Of a stretch of DNA of 47,000 nucleotides, positions 6,803 through 13,038 are shown one piece after another. Source of the stretch: a virus; the IMG/VR virus record IMGVR_UViG_3300035643_000004, positions 1-47,000 of that record. The stretch is one strand, 5' to 3'. Position numbers and translations under genes: made by a program. The stretch's first letter is position 1. Every line of letters begins with the position of its first letter. The notes under the pieces were generated by a model. That model was not told where the DNA came from, ran no database searches, and saw only the letters and a list, made by a program, of their open reading frames with translations.

Positions 6803-7807
6803 TTATCCACGAATCCCCGTAGTTTTCGCCTCGCGTTTGAATATTACTCCAGGAACCTTCGGTTCGTTCTCGCCTTGCTGGTCGGCGTAATCTTGCAAGA
6901 GTTTTTCAGATATTATCCAGAACCGCATAGGCACAACCGCACGTTCAGAAATTCGGTCGAGTAACCAGCGAATCTTCAGATGTTGGCCCTTCTCACGTCC
7001 AAGTTCCACTTTGGGAACCGCAACCGGTGCTGCTTGTTCTTGTTCCACTACAACTGGGGCAACTTCTGCTGTGGTTGTCGCTGCCGCTTTCTCAATCCTG
7101 CGAGCCGCTGCCTTGTCGCCAGCTTCTTTAGCCTTGGCAGCCGCAATGCGGGCGGCTTGGTGCATTTTGGCATTCGCAACTGCTTGCCGAACCGCAGTGG
7201 CGTTTGCTACAGGATCGCGGAATGCTTCTGGTGTAGAATCAAGGGCATCAAATTTCTCGACAACGGCCAGAATTTCTTTGGCTGTCTCTTCTTCTTCGCG
7301 GCTGAGTGCGCGGGCAATTTCACCCTGTGCAGCAGATATTTCATGCCGCAACGCCTGAAGGTCAAGCCGCCGCTGCTCTGCTTTCCGCTTTCGCTCTTCT
7401 TCTTCGCGTCGGCGTTGCTCTTCCTTGAGTCGTTCCTGTTCCTTCCACTCAGCGTACCGGGCCGTTTCGACTTGCAGGGCTTTCTCAATCTTCGCCGCAG
7501 GGTCATCGAGTTCATGGATATAGCCCATAAGTTCGTCTTTGGCGTTGTTGAGAGAATCTTTGGCTGGCTTCACACCAGCTTCCGCTTGCTTTCGAAATGT
7601 GCGGATTTGCTTGATAAGAGCAATCCCAAGGTTGTATTGGTCATCCGTTGTAATCGCATTGACAATGCTGCTTGCCTGCGTAACGATTGCTGTCAAAGCT
7701 GATTTGGCGAGATGGAATTTCTCGTTTGGCTCAACAGTGATCGGCAGGTTACGAACCTCAATCAATCCGACGCTCGCATCTGGAATCTTAACTATTGCTA
7801 GTCCCAC
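6803..7807 (-). CDS. Coiled-coil recombination-cluster protein (334 aa)
   Basis: GTG 7807 is preceded by AAGGAGAACACGA. Residues about 105-175 form a long charged coiled coil (EWKEQERLKEEQRRREEEERKRKAEQ region), followed by an Ala-rich linker. The last 60 residues (KIRWLLDRISERAVVPMRFW...VPGVIFKREAKTTGIRG) match a short C-terminal domain common in phage proteins encoded with Erf or RecT annealing proteins and exonucleases. It probably assists single-strand annealing or assembles with the exonuclease. Its molecular role is unknown. It lies in the same operon as the Erf and exonuclease genes. Confidence 0.65.
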   Translation of the reverse strand: MGLAIVKIPDASVGLIEVRNLPITVEPNEKFHLAKSALTAIVTQASSIVNAITTDDQYNLGIALIKQIRTFRKQAEAGVKPAKDSLNNAKDELMGYIHELDDPAAKIEKALQVETARYAEWKEQERLKEEQRRREEEERKRKAEQRRLDLQALRHEISAAQGEIARALSREEEETAKEILAVVEKFDALDSTPEAFRDPVANATAVRQAVANAKMHQAARIAAAKAKEAGDKAAARRIEKAAATTTAEVAPVVVEQEQAAPVAVPKVELGREKGQHLKIRWLLDRISERAVVPMRFWIISEKLLQDYADQQGENEPKVPGVIFKREAKTTGIRG

Positions 7808-7830
7808 TCGTGTTCTCCTTTTTGATTTCG

Positions 7831-7844
7831 TCCACTAAAGTAGC
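7831..7844. promoter_or_regulatory. Degenerate copy of the TCCACT-AGTGGA palindrome
   Basis: TCCACTAAAGTAGC matches the palindrome in its left arm and partly in its right arm. It sits in the 39-bp gap upstream of GTG 7807. Read on minus, the sequence AGTGGACGAAA is shared with the copy upstream of the Erf gene at 10287. Confidence 0.35.
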
Positions 7845-7846
7845 TG

Positions 7847-8029
7847 TCAGCTTCCAGTTTCCAAAGCGTCTTTGCGCGCTTCTTGAAGGCAATCCTCGCA
7901 TGGGTCAACGTGGATAGCAGTCCGCCTGGGGGTCGGCGAATCGATAAATATGGCTTTGAGTTCCCTGCCGCAAGCTGAGCATTTGACGCCAACTTCAAGA
8001 GTTATATCTGTGCGAGTTTCGATTGTCAC
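7847..8029 (-). CDS. Small zinc-ribbon protein (60 aa)
   Basis: It starts at GTG 8029 with the ribosome site AAGGAG. Its leader is almost identical to that of the gene at 7807 (AAGGAGAACAC then G or T, then AGTG). Cys pairs CSAC and CEDC about 26 residues apart predict one zinc ribbon. The first 35 bases overlap the previous gene. Function is unknown. Confidence 0.55.
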   Translation of the reverse strand: MTIETRTDITLEVGVKCSACGRELKAIFIDSPTPRRTAIHVDPCEDCLQEARKDALETGS

Positions 8030-8183
8030 TAGTGTTCTCCTTGGGAATCTTTCCTAAGTCGGTTTTTCGGAACCATGAGCGAAAACTTGTGCTGCCGCAT
8101 TCGGGACATACTGTAACTGGAACGCAAGTGGCTGTTTCCTCAAAGTTAAACGGACAAAGCGGATTTGCACAATACATTGTCAT
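7995..8183 (-). CDS. Small zinc-ribbon protein (62 aa)
   Basis: GGAGG lies five bases upstream of ATG 8183. The product begins MTMYCANPLCPF and continues with CPECGSTSF, giving two Cys pairs of a rubredoxin-like knuckle. Function is unknown. Confidence 0.55.
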   Translation of the reverse strand: MTMYCANPLCPFNFEETATCVPVTVCPECGSTSFRSWFRKTDLGKIPKENTSDNRNSHRYNS

Positions 8184-8219
8184 GTTAACCTCCGGCAGTA
8201 CAATGCGAATCTACCACAA

Positions 8220-8244
8220 GGCGCACGGCCTTCCATCGTGCGCC
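8220..8244 (-). terminator. Strong hairpin after the 26-aa gene, possible terminator
   Basis: GGCGCACG and CGTGCGCC form a perfect eight-base stem with a nine-base loop. On the leftward transcript the stem is followed by TTGTGG, so the U-run is poor. It may attenuate or stabilise the message rather than terminate it. Confidence 0.45.
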
Positions 8245-8258
8245 CTAGCTAGATTCGA

Positions 8259-8339
8259 CTAAACTGGTGCTGCTTCGGGTGGCACCACTGGGTCAACAGG
8301 CTTTTGCTTCTTCGCTTTCTTAGCCTTCTTTTTCACCAT
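8259..8339 (-). CDS. Tiny Lys-rich protein (26 aa)
   Basis: An excellent ribosome site (GGAAAGGAGGGATC) precedes ATG 8339. The product is a run of Lys and Ala followed by a Pro/Val-rich tail (VDPVVPPEAAPV). It overlaps the end of the upstream gene by 20 bases. No family is known. The ribosome site is the main support. Confidence 0.5.
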   Translation of the reverse strand: MVKKKAKKAKKQKPVDPVVPPEAAPV

Positions 8340-8505
8340 GATCCCTCCTTTCCCTATCAAATGTTTCTGCGGCATTCTCGATCATATCCTTCACTTCATC
8401 TATATTGGTATCAGCAAGTCGAATCACGTAAGTTGTGACATTACCTGCGCGGTTTCTACCATCAAGTCGTATTTTCACGGATGAGAGTTTGCTTATGATT
8501 TTCAT
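8320..8505 (-). CDS. Small hypothetical protein (61 aa)
   Basis: The product contains SVKIRLDGRNRAGNVTTYVIRLADTNIDEVKDMIENA, an alternation that looks like two strands and a helix. No family is recognised. It follows the exonuclease gene by 13 bases. The ribosome site is weak. Confidence 0.5.
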   Translation of the reverse strand: MKIISKLSSVKIRLDGRNRAGNVTTYVIRLADTNIDEVKDMIENAAETFDRERRDHGEKEG

Positions 8506-8518
8506 TGCGCTAACATTT

Positions 8519-9145
8519 TCACCCTAAGACTTTCCAAATATCTTCACCGGAATTGATTCGCCGCCAGACAAGGAATAAACCCGATTGGAATTCCTGAAGA
8601 TCAGCCGAGTCAGTCCATTCGTGGAACCGATACTTCCCGTTTCCCAGAAGTTGCAATGTGGCACGGCGATAGTAGAATGGGGCAGTCAACGGCGGGAATG
8701 CCCCGTGGGTGTATGCGGCAGTCTGTATGCCCCATGAGCGATGGGGCTTGCCTTCGGCGATCTTGCCATCAATGACCCAGGCGTAGTGGTCCATTGCTCC
8801 CGCAAAATCATATTCCATTCCGTAGGACATTCCTCCCAGGACCGCCCATCGTCGGACATGAATGCGTTGAACCTTAAATCCCGTATCTCGCACGAACCGC
8901 TCATAGCCCATTAGCCTCGCCGCAACTTCTAGGTCAAGAGTGCTTCGGTCTAAATCGTTTTCTTGCAAGAATTGAACGGCATGGTCTACTGCATTACCAA
9001 TCTCCCGCCTGTGCTCAAGGACTGCGGGATTTACCATAGACAAATCCTGGGCCACCCCTGTCAACCTGAGAACTTGTGAAACGCTCGGAATTCTGCGACC
9101 ATCAACCAAATAGATGTGGCCCTTTTCAATGAACTCTTCAGGCAT
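8519..9145 (-). CDS. PD-(D/E)XK exonuclease (Cas4/RecB-like) of the recombination module
   Basis: The 208-residue product opens with a short beta unit (GHIYLVDGRRIPSVSQVLRLTG) typical of phage Cas4/RecB-family nucleases. It then has an Ala-His-rich helix (IGNAVDHAVQF) and the core MEYDFAGAMDHYAWVIDGKI followed by WGIQTAAYTHG. These supply the Asp, the Asp-x-Lys pair and the trailing Gln-Thr-Ala-Ala-Tyr. The enzyme would chew double-strand ends to expose single strands for the Erf protein, whose gene is directly upstream and overlaps it by eight bases. The pair resembles the Red-type recombination systems of lambdoid phages. Confidence 0.8.
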   Translation of the reverse strand: MPEEFIEKGHIYLVDGRRIPSVSQVLRLTGVAQDLSMVNPAVLEHRREIGNAVDHAVQFLQENDLDRSTLDLEVAARLMGYERFVRDTGFKVQRIHVRRWAVLGGMSYGMEYDFAGAMDHYAWVIDGKIAEGKPHRSWGIQTAAYTHGAFPPLTAPFYYRRATLQLLGNGKYRFHEWTDSADLQEFQSGLFLVWRRINSGEDIWKVLG

Positions 9146-10271
9146 TTTCAGCTACTTTCTTAAACCCCTCAGATTCCGGTCCTTTGAGGAGCACCGATTT
9201 GATTGCGCCTACCATGTCCGCTGGCAAGTCCTTTGTGGATTCGTAGCCCACACGCCGAAGGTAACTATGATACGGGTCATCTTCCCTTGGCTGTTTCCCC
9301 TCCCAGCCGTGTCTTCGTGCGAGTGAATGTAATGAGCCGATTTGCTCAGGAGAAACCCGCTTCATCTGTCCTTCGCTTCCATCTGACGGAGTTCTTTTGT
9401 TCTCAGCTTTTTGCGCAGGTTTCCAGCCGCGAATGCTCTCAAGCACCTTCGGATATTGGGCACCCGTAATCTCGTTGCGACTCCTGATACCGAATTGCCC
9501 GGTTAGGAATGCCATCACCTTTTCTGCCGGTCCGATGCCAGCCTGCTTGCCTTCAATGAAGATTTGGTTCCATTCGTCGTCGCTGATCGTTTGAATAGTT
9601 TTGCTTGGTGCTTGCGGTTTCGTTCCTTGTGTCGCTTCAGATTGTCGTCGTGGCTCTTCTATACTTGGTTGACCGTCTTTATCCTCGTCTTGTGCCGCTA
9701 GGCCAGTTATGGCAAGAAATGAGTACCGCCGTGCATAGCTCATAGCGATTCCCACACACTGAGCAGGATTAGCTCCCACAGTCTTGCCATCTTCCCCAGT
9801 CATAACGACAATGGGCATTTCGATTGGACCGCTTTCCTCGAAGTGGCCGAGAGCATGAGTTATGCGGCACACGGAGGTTACGCTTTCTGGTTTCTGAGCG
9901 ATTCGGTAGGAAACTGTCAGACCAACCGAAGCCATCACCGGGAGAACTCGCTTGTTCAATTCATCCAGCGATGCAAACTTGTAGGAGAAGCTGCCACCCC
10001 CGCGTGTCGAGATCACTGCCTTGCTTGTTTTGAAAATTGCAGGGCAGCGTTTGTGGAATTCCGCCATTGCTTCGTTGTAGGCGGCCTTAGCTTGCTCAGC
10101 TCGCACGTCTTTAGCGAGTTGAACAAGACGCTCTAAGGTTGCAATGTCTGTCCCCTTCTCAATAGCAACCTTCAAAAGTGCTTGAGGATTTAATCGCGGC
10201 TGCTCAGCAAGCGGTTCTTTTTCCACTACAGCGAGCGCCGTGGGTTGCTTGGACTTTTTCTTTGCTGCCAT
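9138..10271 (-). CDS. Erf-family single-strand DNA annealing protein
   Basis: The 377-residue protein has the ERF signature in residues 60-200: AYNEAMAEFHKRCPAI, YKFASLDELNKRVLPVMASVGLTVSYRI, then QCVGIAMSYARRYSFLAITGLA. P22 Erf and relatives form rings that anneal complementary single strands, giving recombination and genome circularisation independent of RecA. The C-terminal half is variable: a linker, then a segment with WNQIFIEGKQAG and a final helical part likely used for partner binding. ATG 10271 follows AAAGGAAACTGC. The gene leads the recombination group together with the exonuclease. Confidence 0.9.
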   Translation of the reverse strand: MAAKKKSKQPTALAVVEKEPLAEQPRLNPQALLKVAIEKGTDIATLERLVQLAKDVRAEQAKAAYNEAMAEFHKRCPAIFKTSKAVISTRGGGSFSYKFASLDELNKRVLPVMASVGLTVSYRIAQKPESVTSVCRITHALGHFEESGPIEMPIVVMTGEDGKTVGANPAQCVGIAMSYARRYSFLAITGLAAQDEDKDGQPSIEEPRRQSEATQGTKPQAPSKTIQTISDDEWNQIFIEGKQAGIGPAEKVMAFLTGQFGIRSRNEITGAQYPKVLESIRGWKPAQKAENKRTPSDGSEGQMKRVSPEQIGSLHSLARRHGWEGKQPREDDPYHSYLRRVGYESTKDLPADMVGAIKSVLLKGPESEGFKKVAENA

Positions 10272-10286
10272 GCAGTTTCCTTTTCG

Positions 10287-10300
10287 TCCACTTTAGTGGA
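10287..10300. promoter_or_regulatory. 14-bp palindrome TCCACTTTAGTGGA, copy 2
   Basis: Identical to the 14-mer at 412-425. It lies 16 bases upstream of the Erf start and contains the TAA stop of the 37-aa membrane protein. Operator or message-processing hairpin are both possible. Confidence 0.5.
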
Positions 10301-10406
10301 ACTTCTTTAGCCTTTTGCTCCGCGCGCGAATGATGAGAACGGCGAACACAACCCACATGACTACATACAATATAAGGACAATAGAAAATATTGTTGGGCC
10401 AATCAT
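10293..10406 (-). CDS. Tiny membrane protein (37 aa)
   Basis: ATG 10406 overlaps the upstream TGA (ATGA), and GAGGCGG lies ahead as ribosome site. The peptide is one transmembrane helix (IFSIVLILYVVMWVVFAVLII) followed by a basic tail RARSKRLKKFH, so the tail is expected inside the cell. Early phage membrane peptides of this kind often alter the host membrane or block superinfection. No specific role can be assigned. Confidence 0.55.
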   Translation of the reverse strand: MIGPTIFSIVLILYVVMWVVFAVLIIRARSKRLKKFH

Positions 10407-10798
10407 GTTTTGCCGCCTCGTCGGGTCTTCAGTTCTTGTCTCCACCGATAGGATTTACAGCGAGGACATGCTTTGGGCTTTTGAACTCTTGATCTCCAAT
10501 TGTGCCCGCAACTAGAGCAAAGACGAGTTCGTGCGCCAGTCAACAAATGCTTTGGCCTTGAGTATTCATGCAATTTATGATGCCCGGAAGTATGGCATCC
10601 CTGACAAAGCCAAATGACATACAGCGGCTTTGAATAATCAGCATGATGGGCATGGCAATCGGATTTCTGACGGCACTTCGAACAACGCTCCGGTTTTCTG
10701 AGCATCCCGTTTTTTATACACCTTTGAACTTTCCGGTGTGCGAAATCTCGAAGTTCAGGGTGCAAAGGTTCAGGAAACATGGCTATCTCTTTTTTCAT
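10403..10798 (-). CDS. HNH-type zinc protein (131 aa)
   Basis: The core CSKCRQKSDCHAHHADYSKPLYVIWLC..CH..HHKLH is a widespread phage motif (CHAHHxDYSKPLxVxWLCxxCH), an HNH-like fold with structural zinc. A second ribbon follows (CSSCGHNW, CPRCKSYRW). It may be a nuclease or only a DNA-binding protein. The start could be ATG 10798 or ATG 10780; the latter overlaps the regulator gene less. It lies directly behind the Cro-like regulator. Confidence 0.65.
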   Translation of the reverse strand: MKKEIAMFPEPLHPELRDFAHRKVQRCIKNGMLRKPERCSKCRQKSDCHAHHADYSKPLYVIWLCQGCHTSGHHKLHEYSRPKHLLTGARTRLCSSCGHNWRSRVQKPKACPRCKSYRWRQELKTRRGGKT

Positions 10799-10970
10799 AT
10801 CTCTGGATTTTGATTAGTCCAAAGAATCTCAGGATTTTACGACCAGGCATTCGTCGACCCCTAAGAAGGTCACATAGGTACGCCTCAGAAATTTTCATCT
10901 TCTGGGCGAGCTGTTTTTGGGTTCCACTACCCTGAGCCTTTTTTAACAAATGGCGTATGTCTGCTTGCAT
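10770..10970 (-). CDS. Cro/XRE-family transcription regulator (66 aa)
   Basis: Residues 17-40 read TQKQLAQKMKISEAYLCDLLRGRR, a standard XRE-type helix-turn-helix. The small size matches Cro-like proteins with no oligomerisation domain. It is the first gene of the leftward early block that runs to 418, so it probably controls that block and itself. No ribosome site precedes ATG 10970, and the promoter lies so close that the message would begin at or near the ATG. Confidence 0.8.
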   Translation of the reverse strand: MQADIRHLLKKAQGSGTQKQLAQKMKISEAYLCDLLRGRRMPGRKILRFFGLIKIQRYEKRDSHVS

Positions 10971-10971
10971 G

Positions 10972-11006
10972 GCTTATAAGCTAATCTGCTTTCAAAGGAA
11001 AGTCAA
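10972..11006 (-). promoter_or_regulatory. Promoter and operator region of the Cro-like regulator
   Basis: On minus, TTGACT (11006-11001) is followed after 17 bases by TAGCTT (10983-10978), seven bases before the ATG. Two symmetrical elements overlap it: CTTTC-aaag-GAAAG at 10989-11002 and the perfect ten-base palindrome GCTTATAAGC at 10972-10981. This arrangement fits an autoregulated leaderless promoter. The -10 match is only moderate. Confidence 0.5.
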
Positions 11007-11048
11007 GCCTTTTATTGCGCTTGTTTTTAGAGACTTAGAAGGATTTGA

Positions 11049-11570
11049 TTACTCAGATGTGTTCAGGAGCGACATACCAGCGGCGAATTCTGCTTCTTCA
11101 AGTTGCCGCCTTTTGAGCAAGTCGGCAAGAACTTTTCCGCCCGCATGATCCCACAATTGGAACTGCGCAGCGGCACCTGAGTAATCTTTGTTATTAAGCA
11201 AGCGCAGCAATGTTGATTCCTCAAAATTGCCTGCGCCGACATTATAGACAAAGGAGCAAAGCGCGTCGAATTCGCCCTGAGTGAGGGGCACTATGACCAG
11301 CCGATTGACTTCAGATTCAACCCAGGTAAGGTCAGAAACTAAAGTTGAATCGGCTTGCGGTTGCGTCCAGACAGTCGTGGGAGTAACGCCGTAATGACCC
11401 CAACCGCACGACCATCCTTTACAGGGATTACCACAATTTGGGCAATATCCGTCAGGCTTAACTTCGATGTTGCATTGGTCGCACTTCTGGCCTTGTGGAT
11501 CAGGATAGGCAGTCAGCGAGCACGTTTCGCACCGTTTAACTAGAGCAATACCGTCTTGGCTGATCTGCAT
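11049..11570 (-). CDS. GH24 endolysin (lysozyme) with an inserted zinc ribbon
   Basis: The fold is that of T4/RrrD-type muramidases: LVKRCE with Glu15, AYPD with Asp24 nine residues on (same spacing as T4 Glu11-Asp20), GWGHYGV, LTQGEFDALCSFVYNVGAGNF, and a C-terminal STLLRLLNN...WDHAGGKVL..LLKRR. It cleaves peptidoglycan glycan strands. Between Asp24 and GWGHYG the normal six-residue loop is expanded by roughly 23 residues with C30, C33, C43 and C46, a zinc-ribbon pattern. The usual catalytic Thr seems replaced by Ser54. There is no signal peptide, so it needs a holin. ATG 11570 follows GAGGA. Confidence 0.9.
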   Translation of the reverse strand: MQISQDGIALVKRCETCSLTAYPDPQGQKCDQCNIEVKPDGYCPNCGNPCKGWSCGWGHYGVTPTTVWTQPQADSTLVSDLTWVESEVNRLVIVPLTQGEFDALCSFVYNVGAGNFEESTLLRLLNNKDYSGAAAQFQLWDHAGGKVLADLLKRRQLEEAEFAAGMSLLNTSE

Positions 11571-11582
11571 AACAAGTCCTCA

Positions 11583-11708
11583 TTAGCCGCCCATGAAGAT
11601 GCCGCCCAGTTTGCCGACGATCCACCAGAACAAGAACCACCCGCCAACGAGCAGAGCAAGTACGATGGTCACTCCGAGTACGATCTTGCCAAACAGTGCC
11701 CAAGTCAC
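11583..11708 (-). CDS. Tiny membrane protein, holin candidate (41 aa)
   Basis: GTG 11708 overlaps the upstream TGA (GTGA), with AAAGG ahead. Nearly the whole peptide is one hydrophobic segment (GKIVLGVTIVLALLVGGWFLFWWIV). It sits directly upstream of the endolysin gene, where holins are normally found. Single-helix holins of this size exist, but most are longer, so the role is inferred from position. Confidence 0.5.
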   Translation of the reverse strand: MTWALFGKIVLGVTIVLALLVGGWFLFWWIVGKLGGIFMGG

Positions 11709-11809
11709 GGCGAGCCTTTCTTGCCAAAAAGTTTGTGGGCTATCCAGCCAATTCCAATCCCAATTATGCCGATAGGCCACGCCCACCAAATTAACGGAGA
11801 TGCCGACAT
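11705..11809 (-). CDS. Tiny membrane protein (34 aa), possible holin partner
   Basis: The ATG at 11809 shares a base with the upstream TAA (TAATG). The peptide has one helix (LIWWAWPIGIIGIGIGWIA) and a basic tail HKLFGKKGSP. Together with the next 41-aa peptide it forms a coupled pair of single-pass proteins before the endolysin. A holin/antiholin pair is possible. Confidence 0.45.
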   Translation of the reverse strand: MSASPLIWWAWPIGIIGIGIGWIAHKLFGKKGSP

Positions 11810-12528
11810 TAGTGTTGCCCGAAGAAGTATGAGATTCCGCCCGACACCGCAACGGCGTTCGCTCCCCAAGGCGCACCTGGCGCGCGGAGCAGGTCAACTT
11901 CGACGATGTTGAACTGAACTCCATTTGCGAGTTTCCAGTTTACTCCGCCCCCAACCATCAGGGCGATGTGCTGGCTTCCGGGACCAGTTGGAGGCGCAAG
12001 TCTGTCTATTCCGACTGTGCCTCTGGCATAGAACCCTAGCGGACTCAACGCGGTGTTGGCAAACGGATTCTTGGGAATCGGGAACAAGACTCCCCCGCCA
12101 TAATACTGGAAGTTAGCGCCGCTATTCAACAGGGAGTCCGTCATAAAGCTGAGATTCTTCAGGACCGAATTCTTGATGCCAGGGTTGATTTGCAAAATCA
12201 CATCTGCGGCTGCTTGTGAGCCTACACCGAAGATCGAACTCCCAACGTTGAAATTCAATGTAGATTGTGTGGGAGTGGGAACAGGGGTTGGCGCTGGCGT
12301 CTGTGCTTGGGCATGCGTAACACCCAAAGTCAGAATGATCGCCAAAAACATACTGAGTTTCGTTGTGCCGCCCGTTACGTTGAAGTCTTTGGCGAGAATT
12401 CCGAGCAAAGCCATAGCTGCCGCAAGCACTGCATCGCGGAGTTTTACGCCTTGGCTCATCTGTTGGACAATGAGATAAACAATTCCGCCCAGAACACCTA
12501 CGAGACTTGTTTTCCAACTGCTTGTCAT
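11809..12528 (-). CDS. Holin-like N-terminus joined to a secreted beta-barrel-like domain (239 aa)
   Basis: Start ATG 12528 follows AGGAGGAG; a GTG at 12609 would add 27 residues in frame. Residues 1-55 (SWKTSLVGVLGGIVYLIVQQ...MALLGILAKDFNVTGG) match a small phage membrane protein commonly placed in lysis clusters. Then comes a second hydrophobic stretch ending ALA-like (MFLAIILTLGVTHAQAQ), a Pro/Thr linker, and about 130 residues alternating like beta strands that end in SGGISYFFGQH. That end resembles outer-membrane barrels. It may be a Lom-like envelope protein. Whether the two halves are one protein, or the second starts internally, is open. Confidence 0.55.
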   Translation of the reverse strand: MTSSWKTSLVGVLGGIVYLIVQQMSQGVKLRDAVLAAAMALLGILAKDFNVTGGTTKLSMFLAIILTLGVTHAQAQTPAPTPVPTPTQSTLNFNVGSSIFGVGSQAAADVILQINPGIKNSVLKNLSFMTDSLLNSGANFQYYGGGVLFPIPKNPFANTALSPLGFYARGTVGIDRLAPPTGPGSQHIALMVGGGVNWKLANGVQFNIVEVDLLRAPGAPWGANAVAVSGGISYFFGQH

Positions 12529-12628
12529 GTCTGATTTCTCCTCCTGGTTTAATTTCTGCGAGACCTTGCCCCATTTACGCCAGAGGCAGAACGCATCTAT
12601 GATATTCACTTCCCACCTCTAACCGAGA

Positions 12629-12654
12629 GGGGCGAGGGTGCGAATCCTCGCCCC
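12629..12654. terminator. Perfect nine-base hairpin between lysis genes
   Basis: GGGGCGAGG and CCTCGCCCC flank an eight-base loop. It is a very stable stem in the gap 12529-12685. There is no U-run on either strand. It resembles a tRNA T-arm in sequence but the loop has eight bases and no acceptor partner exists. It may be a transcription attenuator or a message-stabilising structure. Confidence 0.45.
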
Positions 12655-12685
12655 GGAGAGCCTCGAGAAGCATCGCAGTGGTCAT

Positions 12686-13030
12686 TCATTGCGGTTGTTT
12701 TACTCCCGCAGCATCGTCCTTGTCAAGTGGTTTTTCGCTTCCGTTTCCAATAGGAACCGGCACGATTTTTCGGTTCTCGGCCCACGTCTTAACCACAAAC
12801 CAAAGTTCTGCATTTGATTCTTTGATTTCTTTTAGCGCGCTACCATGACTGGAAAGTTCCTGCTGCACTTGGAGAAGTTGGGTTTCGACTTTTTTGTGCC
12901 ACTGTTCCGTACTCCAGTTGTTTTTAAACCATCCGTAGACACCGCCAAGCAATAAGAGCAGTACAGGGATACACAGAATCACTTCTCCCAGTGTCATGTG
13001 CCAGTCAATCCAGCGGCGTTTTTCAGGCAT
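12686..13030 (-). CDS. Membrane-anchored coiled-coil protein, inner-membrane spanin-like
   Basis: The 114-residue protein has a short basic N-terminus, one transmembrane helix (about residues 16-35, VILCIPVLLLLLGGVYGWF), then a coiled coil (VETQLLQVQQELSSHGSALKEIKESNAEL). This is the architecture of i-spanins (Rz type), which link to an outer-membrane partner to fuse the membranes at lysis. The position in the lysis cluster agrees. No separate lipoprotein o-spanin gene was found. A holin-like structural protein is an alternative. Confidence 0.5.
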   Translation of the reverse strand: MPEKRRWIDWHMTLGEVILCIPVLLLLLGGVYGWFKNNWSTEQWHKKVETQLLQVQQELSSHGSALKEIKESNAELWFVVKTWAENRKIVPVPIGNGSEKPLDKDDAAGVKQPQ

Positions 13031-13038
13031 TTAATTTC

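Noticed and set aside
6555-6822. Frames of 60-80 aa on both strands
   Set aside because: They are mutually overlapping, Arg/Pro/Ser-rich and lack ribosome sites.
12629-12654. T-arm-like hairpin GGCGAGG-GTGCGAAT-CCTCGCC as a tRNA
   Set aside because: The loop has eight bases and no cloverleaf can be completed. It is kept only as a strong hairpin.
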